A stretch of DNA of 64,000 nucleotides, taken from NCBI GenBank assembly GCA_001643675.2, contig LSRY02000025.1:560001-624000 (forward strand). Direction: 5' to 3'. The DNA is from Monocercomonoides exilis (Eukaryota; Preaxostyla; Oxymonadida; Polymastigidae). Position 1 is the stretch's first letter, and every line of letters begins with the position of its first letter. The position numbers were made by a program, and so were the translations under genes. The notes under the pieces were generated by a model that saw only the letters and a list, made by a program, of their open reading frames with translations, did no database searches and had not been told where the DNA came from. This document shows positions 10,647 to 22,300 of this stretch, in pieces.

Positions 10647-12145
10647 ATGAAGGAGCATCCAGTCGAAAAATTCACTGGTTTGCGAACAATATTTATTTGA
10701 ATCCTTGATGATTGCGTTCTTTTCTTAATTTATTTTGAAGAATTGTTTTCTGAACTGGAGAATTGTTCTGAAATGGAGCAAAAACAGAAAATTGAAGAAA
10801 TGAACGAACTGATGAATGAAATGAACAAAGTTGAAATTTGCTCTGTTTTCACAAATGGACAGCTCGACAGACTGAACAAAATGATTGAAGAAAGGAAAAT
10901 ATCTTTGGAAAATGCCATTCCGTTGTTGAAACACATGGGGTATTGCAAAGCGATGAAAGATTTCTTAGGAACTTCGCTTTGCAAATCGTCTTTACAAGAA
11001 AGATTTGAGAAAATGATTGTTGAAGAGAAGAAGAAAAAGAATGAAAAGCTTCTTGTTGATCTCTGCGAATGCTATATTTCTCTGTACGAAAGTCTTCGAG
11101 AGGCATTATTTTCAATTTGTGTACCTTGCCTTCTGAAAGTTGCATTGAACAAAGAGGAAAGCGAAGAGAATCAAAAAGAAGTGGAAATGGCTTTGCTTGC
11201 TATGTCAAATATTAAAGCATATCATGTATGAAATTAAATCTTCCTTTTTAAAGACGTTTGTTTCGATTTCAATTTCAATTTTTTATTTAAATATATATTT
11301 TATTTTATTTTTTCGTGAAGCGTGTTGGAAATGGACTGTATTTGAACGAGATGACAGAAATCTTGAAGTATCATCAGAAAAATCACTATTTGACACGACT
11401 TGCCTATCAATCAGCATGGGTGTTTTTGATAAGCAGATGGACTTATGACAAATTTCTAAACAGCAACGTTTTGAATGAATTGCATTTTGTTGGAGAAGCA
11501 ACAAGAGAACTGGAAGAGTTGATGAAATGCGCGGATTGGAAGAGAAAAGAAGAAGAAGAGGAAAGAGGAAAAGAAACGAAAGAAGAACTTCTTTTATTGA
11601 GGTGGCTTGTGATAATAGATTTTTATTCTCAAAAAGTCCAAATACATGGAGAAGAATTCGTCAAACTGACAAGATGCATCATAGATCTGTGCAGAGCAGC
11701 AAAGGGAAACTGCAGAGAAATATATAGGAAATGCTATTCATTTTTTTATTATTACATTTTTAGAGCCGAATCTTTTTACTACTCGTTGTGCGAAGAGGTT
11801 GCTGACTTAATTTTGGAGGAAATGCATGGGCCAACGATTGACAATGAAGTTACAACATTAAACATAGATGCTTTTTATGATTTTTTGAGAGTATTAAGAG
11901 GAAAAAGGGAAAAGAAGAATAGTTTAACTTCGTTTATTTTGTTTGCCTGGAACTGGCTGAATGGAAAGGCGAAAGAAGAAATTGAAAAAGAAAATCAGAA
12001 AGTGATGTTGTATAGAGAGCTGTGCGAAAAGATGGAAGAGGAAGGATATGAAGATTTAATTGTCAGCTTCTATAAATCAGTTTTTGATTTAGCTCATTTT
12101 AGGGCGTTATCAAAAAATCCAAACGATTATTTTGTTTATCATTAA
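10647..12145 (+). CDS. Hypothetical protein of a family multiplied in oxymonads
   Basis: Three exons: 10647-10677, 10741-11225 and 11321-12145, with GT-AG introns of 63 nt (phase 1) and 95 nt (phase 0). The joined product has 446 residues and begins with Met-Lys-Glu-His, then EKFTELFSELENCSEMEQK. It continues through Leu/Glu/Lys-rich helices with SICVPCLLKVALNKEE, LTRLAYQSAWVFLISR and ATRELEELMKCADWKRKEEE. From memory this order of motifs, including the first intron inside the FSELE segment, characterises a very large Monocercomonoides family of unknown function. That recollection is the basis for the start at 10647; the frame is open back to 10431, where another ATG exists. No signal peptide or membrane span is convincing. 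The helical repeats suggest an ARM-like scaffold. Ends VYH-stop. Confidence 0.7.
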
Positions 12146-14059
12146 GAATCATAAATTAAAAACGGGCAAAAAGTGAATTTCTCCATCTTGTTAACTGTAT
12201 TCATCAGAGTTTTATTCTTCCTGTTCTTCTTCTTTTTTTTCTTGAATTTTTCTTTAAGTTGCTTTGCAGCTGATTTCGAGCAATTTTTTTTTGACCTTTC
12301 GTTTCTATTTTCACCTTTCAATCTTTTTCTACCAGTGTAACATTCAAATTTGTAATTCACTTTATTTTGAATTTCTTTTATTTGCATTCATATTTGTTTT
12401 GTTGTTGTGTATTTTTCCTCATTCACATCTTCATCTTCTTTACATGTTCCATCAACTTCCATTCGGAAATCCTCTTCTTCTTCATTGCAGTCACTGTGAT
12501 TGCAACTCCTCAAATCCCTCATCATAACTTTTCTTGGGATCTTCAATTCTTCTTTCTCCATTTCTCAGGTTGCCGGTGCAATTGCCTTTGTGTTCTCTTC
12601 CCCCCAAAAGAGCCGATGCCTTGTTTGTTGTTTCTCTGTCATCGTGCTTTGAAATGAAGTTGTTTCCAAAAATCCGCTTTCTTCATAGATGTGTGCGCGC
12701 ACCAACACATCTTCTGAATGGGACTTCTCCTGTTCACATGCTTCAATTTGGAATTCTCCTATTTGCGGATGAAGAAAGAGAGGTTGAAGAAAGAAAGAGG
12801 AAATATTGCACTTATTGAATTGAGAAGACATTTTTTTCTGTTTTTATCAAATGGAGCAAAGCGAAAGCCGCTTTGACTGAAGATGGAAGAGCTGAATTTT
12901 CTGAATAATCTTCTTTCAATTGTTTTTCATCAAATTTCAATTTGATTGATCTGGTTCTTTTGGTGGGAGCACCAATTATTTTGCCTCTGAAAAGCAGTTA
13001 TATAATCTCTTTAATGTCTTCAACTCCTTCTGTGAGCGATGAATTTCATTTCTTTTCTTCATCAACTTCTTCTTCTTCTTCTTCTTTGACACCAGCAACC
13101 TGTGATCATTCATTCTTTTGGGGAAAGGTGAGTCAGCAAATGCTTTGAATTCTTTGTTTGGTTTGTGTGATAAATTGAAACTTTTTTGAAGAAACATTTT
13201 CATTGAATTTTTTTTATCTTATTGTTTCTGTTCAGTCGAATGGAGCAAAAGAAGATGGATATGGTCTTTGTTTTATTTTGACTTTTTTATGTGTGAACAA
13301 AAAAAAAGTGAAAAATTAATCGAAAATTTGTTTAATTTGAAAAAAATACAAAATATAACACAAAAAGAAGTTATCGAAGGAGTTAAAATACAACGAGCTT
13401 TTATATAAATGAAATTAGAGATTATTTCTAAAGAAAATGTCATTTTAATGGGTTTCGTCCCTTGTGCTGGTTTTTCATATAACTTTGTATTTTGTTTGTG
13501 TAAAAAAAAACGTAATATTCTTTACAATTTCTTGAAAAGAAAACATTTTTTTCTTATTGTTTAATTTTTTAAATCATTCCACGATGTTATTTAACGTGTA
13601 TATTTAGTCATAAAAAGTGCAAATAAATAAACAAAATTTTTAATCAAAAAATCAATATTTAATATTGAAAATAAATTGAATATGCAATTAGAAAAAATTT
13701 GCTAAAATTTCCGTGAAGAAAGAAATAAATAAGTATTTAAACGAAATGAATGAAAAAGAAGAGTTTTTTGGAATAAAAATGTGTAATGGTTTTCTGACAT
13801 AATAAAACAAAATGAAAGAGATTACAACTCACACGTTTAATCGAAAATTAATAAATAAATTAAAAGAATATTCAACAAGCATTTCAAGTTACACTCAATA
13901 TGAAAAACATGTAAAAATTGGTAAATCAACCACAACAATTTTAATGAAGATGAAACAAACAAATAATAAAAAAATAACTGTTGCACATAAATGGCTTTAT
14001 GAAATAAATGGAAAAAGAAAAGGGGAAAAAAAAGATGCATATCACACAAAAACAAACAT

Positions 14060-14060
<1 letters not shown>
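12146..14060. other. A+T-rich region with possible minus-strand gene remains
   Basis: Between about 12142 and 13260 several minus-strand frames (12142-12387 Lys-rich, 12565-12831, 12976-13203 with a poly-Lys run) alternate with stops. They may be remains of one charged protein or exons I cannot join. From 13260 to 14060 I see no gene. Confidence 0.25.

Positions 14061-14114
<54 letters not shown>
14061..14114. repeat. Poly(A) run, 54 nt
   Basis: An uninterrupted A tract 102 bases beyond the stop of the minus-strand coiled-coil gene. On that gene's strand it is poly(T). Confidence 0.95.
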
Positions 14115-14116
<2 letters not shown>

Positions 14117-14215
14117 ATAAACCAAAGACATGTTTTAAGATACAAAAACTGCGCACAAACCAAGCAATCGAACATTTCATCATTTTCATTCAAACATTGA
14201 TTCTATTGCATATTC

Positions 14216-17146
14216 TCAGTGCTCTTCCTCTTCAGCAGCATCGTCCGCATTCCCCGTCTTGCTGCTTGGATCTTTGGCCGGGCTCATCCCTGCAGCAATC
14301 ATTGCATCTCTCAGCTGCGCCTCCAGCCGGATTCTTTCTGCTTTCTCTTTTTCTCTTTCCTCTGCAATCTCTTTCTTTCTCTCTTTCTCTGCTTTCTTTT
14401 CTTCTGCTTCTTTTTTCTGCGCCCTTCGATCTTCTTCCATCTCTTCCTGCTTCTCCTCATCTGTCTGCACTTCACCCAGCTCCGCTTTCTTCTTCTTCTT
14501 TTCCATTCTGTCTCGCAGCCTTCTCACTTCTTCCTCTTTTCTCCTCTTCTCCTCTTTTCTCCTCCTCTTCTCCTCCTCTTTCCTCGCATGTCTTGTACGT
14601 CTTTCTCGCTCTGCCAGCACCATCAATTGCTGTCGTAGCTGCTGAACATACGCTGCAGCTTGCTTCTTTCTCGCTTCATCTTCAGCACTCTCCCCTTTTG
14701 TGCTTGTAGCTTGCGGAAGTTCACTGGAGGAAGGGGGAATAGAGGCTATAGAAGCAGAAGAAGCAGAAGAAGCAATAGAAGTAACAGAATTAACAGAAGA
14801 AGAAGAACGAATCAAAGATGCAGAGGTGGAGGAGGATAACAGAGATGATGAGGATGAAGATGAATGAGCCAACTCATTCATTTTTGCTTTACTTTGCTGA
14901 GTTTCTTCTTTCTTTTCTTCTTTTTTTTCATCTTCTTTTTCTTCTTTTTTTTCTTCTTTTTTTTCTTCTTCTTCTTTTTCTTCTTCTTCTTTTTCTTCTT
15001 CTTCTTCTTCTTCTTTCTTTTCTTCTGCTTTTCTGAGTCGCTCAATTGACTGAGAAGCCATCAATTCCTGCATTTCGCTTTCTCTCTTTCTCCTTTCTGC
15101 TTTCTTCTTCTCTTTCTCCTCTTTCTTTCTCCTCTTCTTCTCTTGTTTGTCTTCTTCCTTCTCTTCTCCTGCTTTTTCTTTTGCCAAAGCTCCTTCAGTA
15201 TTCTGCAATGAAACTTCTCCTTCTTTCAAATTTGGCTTATTTAACTCAACACCTTCCTTTTCTGACTGTTCCATCGCTGCTTGCTTTGCTGCTTCTTCCT
15301 GCTCTTTCTTCTTTCTCTCTTCTTTCAGCCTCTTTTTCTCTTCTTTTCGCTTCTTTTTCTGCTCCAACAGCTCTTTCATTCTTTTCTCTTGCTCCTCTTT
15401 CAATTTTTTCTCCTTCTCCTTCTCCTTCTCTTTCTCTCTCTCCGCTTCTTCCTCTCTTTCTCTTTCTTTTTTCAATCTTTCTTCTTCCTCTTCTTTCTTT
15501 CTCTCCTCCTTTTCTTTCTCTTTTCTTTCTTCCTCTTCTTCCTCTTCTCTTTTTTTCTTTTCTTTTTCTTTTTTTTCTTTTTCTTTTTCTCGCTTCTCTT
15601 TTTCTTCTTTTAGTTGAATTTCTTTCTTCTTTCTTTCTTCTTCCATTTGCCTTTCTTTCTCTTCTCTTTCTTTCTCTTCTCTTTCTTTTTCCTCTCTTTC
15701 TTTCACTTCTTTTTTCTTTCTTTCACTTTCAACTTCATCATTTTTCCTTTTTTCTTCACCCTTTTCACCTTTTTCTCTTGTCCTTTGAGCTTTTTTATCT
15801 TCTGCTTTATTTTCTTTCCCAACCTCCTTCTTTGATATTCCTTTGTTTTCTTCAGTTTTAAATCTCTCTTTCATTCCAAACTCTCTTTCGCTTATAGAAA
15901 TTTTCTGTTTTGCCTCAGATGATGTTACAACTTGTTCATTTTTGACTTTATTTTTTTGTGTTTGCTGAATTTCTTCAGCTCTTTCTGATTGTTTTTTAAC
16001 AGCCCTTCCTCTTTCCTCATTTTCCCTCTTCCTCCTTTTTTCGTCTTCCTCTTCTTTCTCTTCAAGTTCAATGAGTTTGCTTTGCTTCTGCACCATCTCA
16101 TCCTCTTCTCCATTTTGCTCTTCTGCTCCGTCATTGAAGCTCAACACAGTCTCCATCAAAATAAACTCCTCTTTTGCTCCTTTTTCAGCTGGCCCTGTTT
16201 TTCTGTTTGCTCCTCCTTTGCTTCTTGCTTCATTTAAATCTTCCAACCCCTTCCTATTCCGTTCATCAAACAAATCTTCTTTTTCTTTTTCTTTTTCTTT
16301 TTCTTTTTCTTTTTCTTTTTCTTTTTCTTTTTCTTTTTCTTTTTCTTTTTCTTTTTCTTTCTCATCTCTTCCCCCTTCTTCATCCAATTTATTCTCCTCC
16401 TCCACATTCTTCTTCTTCCTCCTCTTCTTCTTCTTCCCGCCCTTTTTCCCTTTCTTTGTCCGAAGCAGTGTGTTCTGTCTTTTTGCAGCTCGCTCTCTCA
16501 TTCTGTGCTTCAGAAGCTCTTCGTGGCTGGGAAATAGCAGTGTGCTTTCATCGTTGGATTCCTCTTCCTCTTCCTCTTCTTCTTCTGCGTGCGATAGTTC
16601 GTTCTCTGCAGACTTTGATGCGTTTGTGCGTGTTGTTCCTCGATGTGGAGAACCAAAAGAGGAGGAGGAGGAAGAAGATGATGAGGAAGTGGCTGATGAA
16701 CTTGAGCCAAGCGCTGAAGGTGTGCTGAACAACTCCAAATGTGTCGAGCTCATGTACCGTTCGTGTATCATCCACAGTCGCCGCCTCCTTTTCTCTTCCA
16801 GCTGTTTTGCTTTCTCTTCTTCCTTCTTCTTTTTCTCCTCCAGCTGAACTTTCGCTTCTTCGTCTTTCATCTTCTCAATTTTCTGTTTTCGGATGGCCCT
16901 TTCCTCCATCGCCTGTTCGTGCTGCTCTTCCAAATTGATCCTTTTGATGATCCGGTCGATCGCCTTCTCCCACACAGCCTGGCGGATAGACGATGCCCAG
17001 CTGGCTTCTGAAAGGAATGGAAAAAGATATAGGAAAGAAAGAAGGAAAGAAAAAGGAATAGAAAAAGGAATAGAAAAAGGAATAGAAAAAAGAATAGAAA
17101 AAAAGAAAAGAAAGGAAATGAAAATTGAAGTTGGAACGTTTATAAC

Positions 17147-17215
<69 letters not shown>

Positions 17216-18747
17216 GGCGTATGCCTCATAAAAAGAGTGTGCGCATAAAACATTTAATCAAAAAGTGAATAAAAAGTGAAATTCATTTCGTAAAAATACT
17301 TTCATCACACCTCCATATGAATTACCTCGACTTTCTTCCTTTTTCGCCTTTTTCTTCTTTCCTTTCTTCTTCTTCGCTTCAACAGTCATCTTTGTTGATT
17401 CGAATCCGTCTTCATCATTTTTATGGAGAATCATCCATTCTGCAATATCTTCACCACTTCTTCCTTCCCTTTCCCCAACTCCTTTTCCTCCTTCTCCTTC
17501 TCTTCCTTCTCCTTCACCGTTTCTGCCTCTGTCAGAAACTCCATACTTATTTTGACTGTTTATTGTTCCGTCTTTCTCTTTTTTATCCTTTCCATCTTCA
17601 TTCTCATCTGCTCCTTCGCTTTTGCTCTTGCCTGATTTCCTCTGCCCAAAACCATATGATCCTTTTCCTTTGTTACTCTTTGAGTTGACTTTCTCTTTCT
17701 TTTCTTCTCTGCCCTTTGAAGCGCCATCCAAGGGAGAACAGGCAAAAGCTGTTCTCGAGCGATTCAAATGAGAAGGCGATCTATCATTGCGCATAGAAAG
17801 CTGCTGTGCCTTTCTTCCTTCCATATTTGGCTTCGCTGCTTCTTTCTTCTTTCTCTTGTACATTGACGGGCGATCAGTCTGAATGCTCAGAGAAGAATAA
17901 TTTGACGAAGAACGGCTCGTGCCCAAAGACGAAAGAGAATAATTGCTGCTGTCTTCGCCACTGCCATAGGCTGTCCTTCTCCTTCCGTCTTTCTCGTTTA
18001 GCCTCCTTTCAGTTTGAAAGCCCCCTTTTGTTCTCGAACCTGATCTTTCGGTTAGTGCAGCGCTATGGATGTTGCTGCCTTCACGCAGCTTTGAAGGATG
18101 CTGGCCAATCGAAGTGTAAGAACGAGCAGACGGATTTGCTGCACTCGAAGATGAATGATGTGGTGTCGATGAATCTGCAGAAGGTGATTCAGAACGAACA
18201 CTTCTACGACGCATCGAAGGTGAGGCAGAAGACAAAGAGGCTTGCTGCTGCGATCGAATTGGCCTACTGATTGTTGGAGAGATGGTAAGTGGTTTTACAG
18301 ACACGTGTCGAGTTGGGCTATTTCTGTGAAATGATGGAGATTGAACAGATCTTGTGCGATTGCTCCTTGTAAAATCAGTTGGGGTACTTAGAGCAGAGTG
18401 CTGGCTTGTGTCGCTTCCGACAAACTCTGTGCGTGAGCGAGGAGTTGACATTTCTGATCTCTCCCCAATTTGAAAAGGACTTGTTTGTGTGCTTTCAGTA
18501 TATTTTGAATAAGGACGAACACTTTTGGTGTAAGGAGAAGAAACAAGCGGACGAGAAGAAGAGGCTGCATTAAAAAGAAATTGGTTATTTCTTGTGTAAA
18601 TAGATAAAGTGTCATGCACACTATCGGTATGTGAAGATAATTCATCTTTCTTTTCATCATTGTAAACAATATGTTGAGTCTTTGTTGGATGTCCATATTT
18701 GTGCAAAATAGAAGCAGGATCATGAAGAGGTGGTAGTTTTGCTGGAC
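14216..18747 (-). CDS. Ser-rich and Glu/Lys coiled-coil protein (two exons, 5' end open)
   Basis: Exon 17326-18747 encodes a Ser/Thr/Arg-rich, apparently disordered segment of at least 460 residues (SPSFHRN, SSNYSLSSLGTSRSSS) that ends in a Lys/Gly-rich stretch. A 318-nt GT-AG intron (17008-17325, phase 1) joins it to 14216-17007, about 930 residues. The junction recreates Glu and continues ASWASSIRQAVWEKAIDRII, so the splice is well supported by frame. The second exon is a long charged helix: REKEKEEKK-type runs, a pure Lys-Glu dipeptide tract (16276-16362), a poly-Ser segment near 14710-14860, and a RERRTRHARKEEEKRRR block near the carboxyl end. The composition resembles caldesmon- or MAP7-like cytoskeletal linkers, but low complexity makes homology unsafe. 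The frame stays open above 18706 with no ATG. AG at 18748-18749 may be an acceptor, so a first exon upstream is likely. Confidence 0.7.
16276..16362. repeat. Hexanucleotide TTTTTC microsatellite
   Basis: About fourteen near-perfect copies of the six-base unit, encoding an alternating Lys-Glu tract in the minus-strand coiled-coil gene. The unit length keeps the reading frame. Confidence 0.9.
17150..17211. repeat. Poly(A) run, 62 nt, inside an intron
   Basis: An uninterrupted A tract that reads as poly(T) on the transcribed minus strand, within the 318-nt intron of the coiled-coil gene and about 140 bases from the acceptor. Confidence 0.95.
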
Positions 18748-19313
18748 CTATTTTTACAATTTCAAAGGCAAAAATAGTTGTAATTTGAAAAAAAGAAATA
18801 TAATTTCCTGCAAACTATCAAGAAATAAGTATTCTGTTTGCATGCGTTGCTTGCTTGGAGATTTCACTGTGTGGATGTTTCGACGCTGAATTGATTAAAA
18901 TTCAAACATATTAAAGCAGAATAAGTTCATAAAAGACATGTTATTAAACATAAGAGAGAACAGGATAACTTTATTTTTCTGTGGGCTATTCGGAGAGTCG
19001 TTTCCTTTAGTGGGCGAGCTTTCCATTCCCGACTTTTAAATGCTTTTTAAAGCCCCTTTTAATTAATTTTTAAAGAAAAAAAAAAAAGAAAACGTCTCCC
19101 ATTTTATTTTTCTTTATTATTAAAATGAAACCAGAAAACAAATATTCATTCTCTAACATTGACTTCATTGATGAATATAAAAAATATATGACAGTTAAAA
19201 AATAAGCGCCATAAAATAATTTGGCATTCTCTAATATTTCAAAAACTTCTTAACAGAAACATTAATTTCATAACTATAATAACAATTTTAAAAAGCAAAC
19301 ACAAATACAAAGT
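18748..19313. other. Intergenic stretch between two minus-strand genes
   Basis: It probably contains the first exon and promoter of the coiled-coil gene (an ATG on the minus strand near 18843 was considered but does not join in frame) and the 3' flank of the gene that would follow. Nothing else seen. Confidence 0.4.
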
Positions 19314-22300
19314 TTATTCAAAAATAATAGCTGCATCGTTGTTGTTATCATCACCATCATCCCCGCCATCCCCTTCACCATCGTCGTCTTCGTCATTATC
19401 ATCGCTATCTCCATCGCTGAAGTCATCATCATCATCATCACTATCATCCTCCTCCTCCTCTTCTTCTTCTTCCTCATTGCCTGTTTCTATGCTTTCCCTG
19501 CTAACCGCAACGACTTTTGGATTCTTCGAATCTGCCTCTTCCTCCACCACAAACGCCCTCCACGCTGCTGCCGCCACACGTCTGTCTGTGTCATTCCTCA
19601 GTTCTCTCGCCATCGCTCTTCTTTGCCTGCCAAACTGACACAGCTCCATCTCCATCAGCCCAATCGCCCGCAAAATCGGACTTTCATGATGCACAAGCAC
19701 AAACTCCACTTTGTCCATTTTCACCTCGTCCAGCTCTTCTTTCGATTTGAACATTCGCTCCGAGTGTGTCCGCTTTGTGATGTTGAAGTGGCCCAGCGAT
19801 TTGGCAATAACCTCTTTCATCGAGCTGATTGGAGAAAACACATCTTCTGCTGTCAGATAACCTTTTCTCACTCTTTCCTCAAACAGCTTCACCCACTTGT
19901 CGCAATGTGTCACTGAAAGAAGCAGGATCAAGCTGTACAGATGCCAATGCGGAGCATTCTTCCCATCAAACAGCGATGTTATCTTGTCCACCACCACACG
20001 CATGGGCATTGGAACATCCTCTTCTCTCTTCCCATGGCTCTTGCTTTTCTTCACCCTCTCCTTCAGCAGACTTCCCAGTGACGCTACAAAATCAAACGCT
20101 TTCTTCCACATCCCTTTTGCCACCAGAGTTTCCATAAGCTCACAGATCTTATCAACATTGCGGGTGTTCAGAAGGGTTGGAAGCATTCGAATGGCACTTT
20201 TCGACAGCTGCTTCTCGTCAGATGTCACTGCAGACTGCGATGCAAATCCAATCACCATCGAAAGCAGCTCATCGCATGCAGCTGTTTCAGAGGAGGAAGA
20301 AGAGGAAGCAGATGAGGAAGATGATGATCCCAGTGAAGATAGCACAGATTCGTCTCCAATGAAATCCGCGGTTGTCAGCATGATTTTTCCTTGTTTCCTC
20401 GCTTTTGTGCACGCCATCATCACCTTCGATAGAATCGTCTTGTTTGGATGCTTCAGAAGGAGAAGCAAGAGCTGCAAGCAGTGGTGTGTGATGGGCATTT
20501 GCTTCTGCTTGACCAAAGATGCTTCATCAGATGCAGCCTTCATTGGAATCACAAGTGTGCTCAGATCTTTCTCTGCCATCTCGTCAAACGGTACTGCCGA
20601 CACAGCCACAATCTCAATCGGAGACACAGCTGCCTTTCTGAACACATTCCACGTCTCCTCGCGGTCGATGTACTGCTCCAGCAGCGTGTGCATAATCAGC
20701 TTCCGCACATCCCTGTGCAGCGTCATCCCAGCAATAGACGCAAACTCACTGAACGCCATTTCTCCGTCTGGCAGATCACGCAAGAGCCTCACTTTCGTCT
20801 TGGCTGTCATCACTTTCTTCATCGGAATAGCTCGAATCGCATCCATCAGCTTCTCCGCACTCAGCCTCGACGGCAGGCCGACCAGCGCAAACGACGCTGC
20901 TTTGAAGCGTTTCTCATCGTCCAACGCAGACACAAGCAAATCGATGCTCTCTTTCTCTCTGCTGTCCAAGTGTAGCAGCCCGTAAATCGCCAGGTTGCAC
21001 AGAAGCTCGTCCTCTTTCCCGTTCTGCGCCAAGCTCATTAGCGTGTCACTGGAGAAAGAAGGCAGATTGCTCAATGAAATGATCGCCTTCCGCTGATCAG
21101 CCAGCAGCCCGTTCATGTTCATTTTGTCGATGGAGCCTGCGTTGTCCTTGATGTACCCTTTCCTCTCTTTCAGCGACTGCACAAGCGATTCCCCATACAT
21201 CTGCTGCTGCTTCTCAGTCAACCGCGCTGCCATCCGACGCAAAGTCAAAATGTATGGCTGTTTACCTCCCCTGAATTTATACCCTGTCTTGCCTTCGATG
21301 CCGTTCACCCCGTGCATCACGCGGAAGGACAAGAATGGCTGGAGGAGATCCTGCCGCTCAGAAAGCACAAGAGATGGGAACGCTTCGTTTAGAATCAGAC
21401 TCTCGTCATTGGAGAGCAAAGAGAAGAAGATGCTCCTCTTTTTGGCTTTCAGCTGCATATCAGCTTCAAATCTCCTTCGCATCTTCTGCAACCGCTCTGT
21501 TTTATCTTCTTCCATTTTCCCCTCAGCATGTTCATTTGCCTGACCTTGCAACGCACCGCTGCTTCTTTTGATTCTCCTGCTTCTGCTTCTCTTTCCTCTG
21601 CGGTTTATTCTTCGGAACCTTCGCATGCTGTGTGCAGAAGGCTTAACCCTCCCCAGAAATTGAAGAATTCTCTGCCAGATCGACGAGAAGTTGTTGCTCT
21701 GCATCATTTTTTCGATCATTGGAACTACAACTTCAAGCGCAAATTCTGGGTTCTTGCCAAACTCTGTGATCACATCGTAGTATAGAGCATTCAAAACCTC
21801 ATATCCTTTTTTCTTCTCCATCAAATGGATGCAATTCGAACTAAACTTCAAGGCTGCTTCGGTTGGCATATCACGTGCCAGATTTCTCAGTTTGATCTGA
21901 TGCAGCCCAATAAAATCATTCGAAAACACATCGCTGTTTTTGTTGAGCATATCAAAGATGGATGATGTATCCATCACAAAACTCAGCTTAAACGTGAGTG
22001 GAATGATTGCCCTCGCCACTGTGAAGGAGCACTTTGATAGCTTGTGCGCTTCTAGAAGAGTCTTGATAAAAGTATGGAAGCAGCTCTTAAACAGCTCTGG
22101 ATCCCGGTTGTATGCACGCCTAAACACAGAAGTCGGCAAAACACTTAATCTGCACGGGATCTCATATTTCGTCGTGTTTTTCAAGAGAAAGTCGGAAGCC
22201 ATAGGCAAAAAGCGATCGAACGGCGGATTTTCACAGTGAATAAGTGCATTCAACAGGCAGTCAAGACCGTTTTCAGGATATTCTGTGAAGTTGGCGATTG

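Noticed and set aside
14818-16847. Many plus-strand frames of Phe, Leu and Ser runs
   Set aside because: They are the antisense of the Glu/Lys-rich coiled-coil gene and reflect its GAA/GAG/AAG codons.
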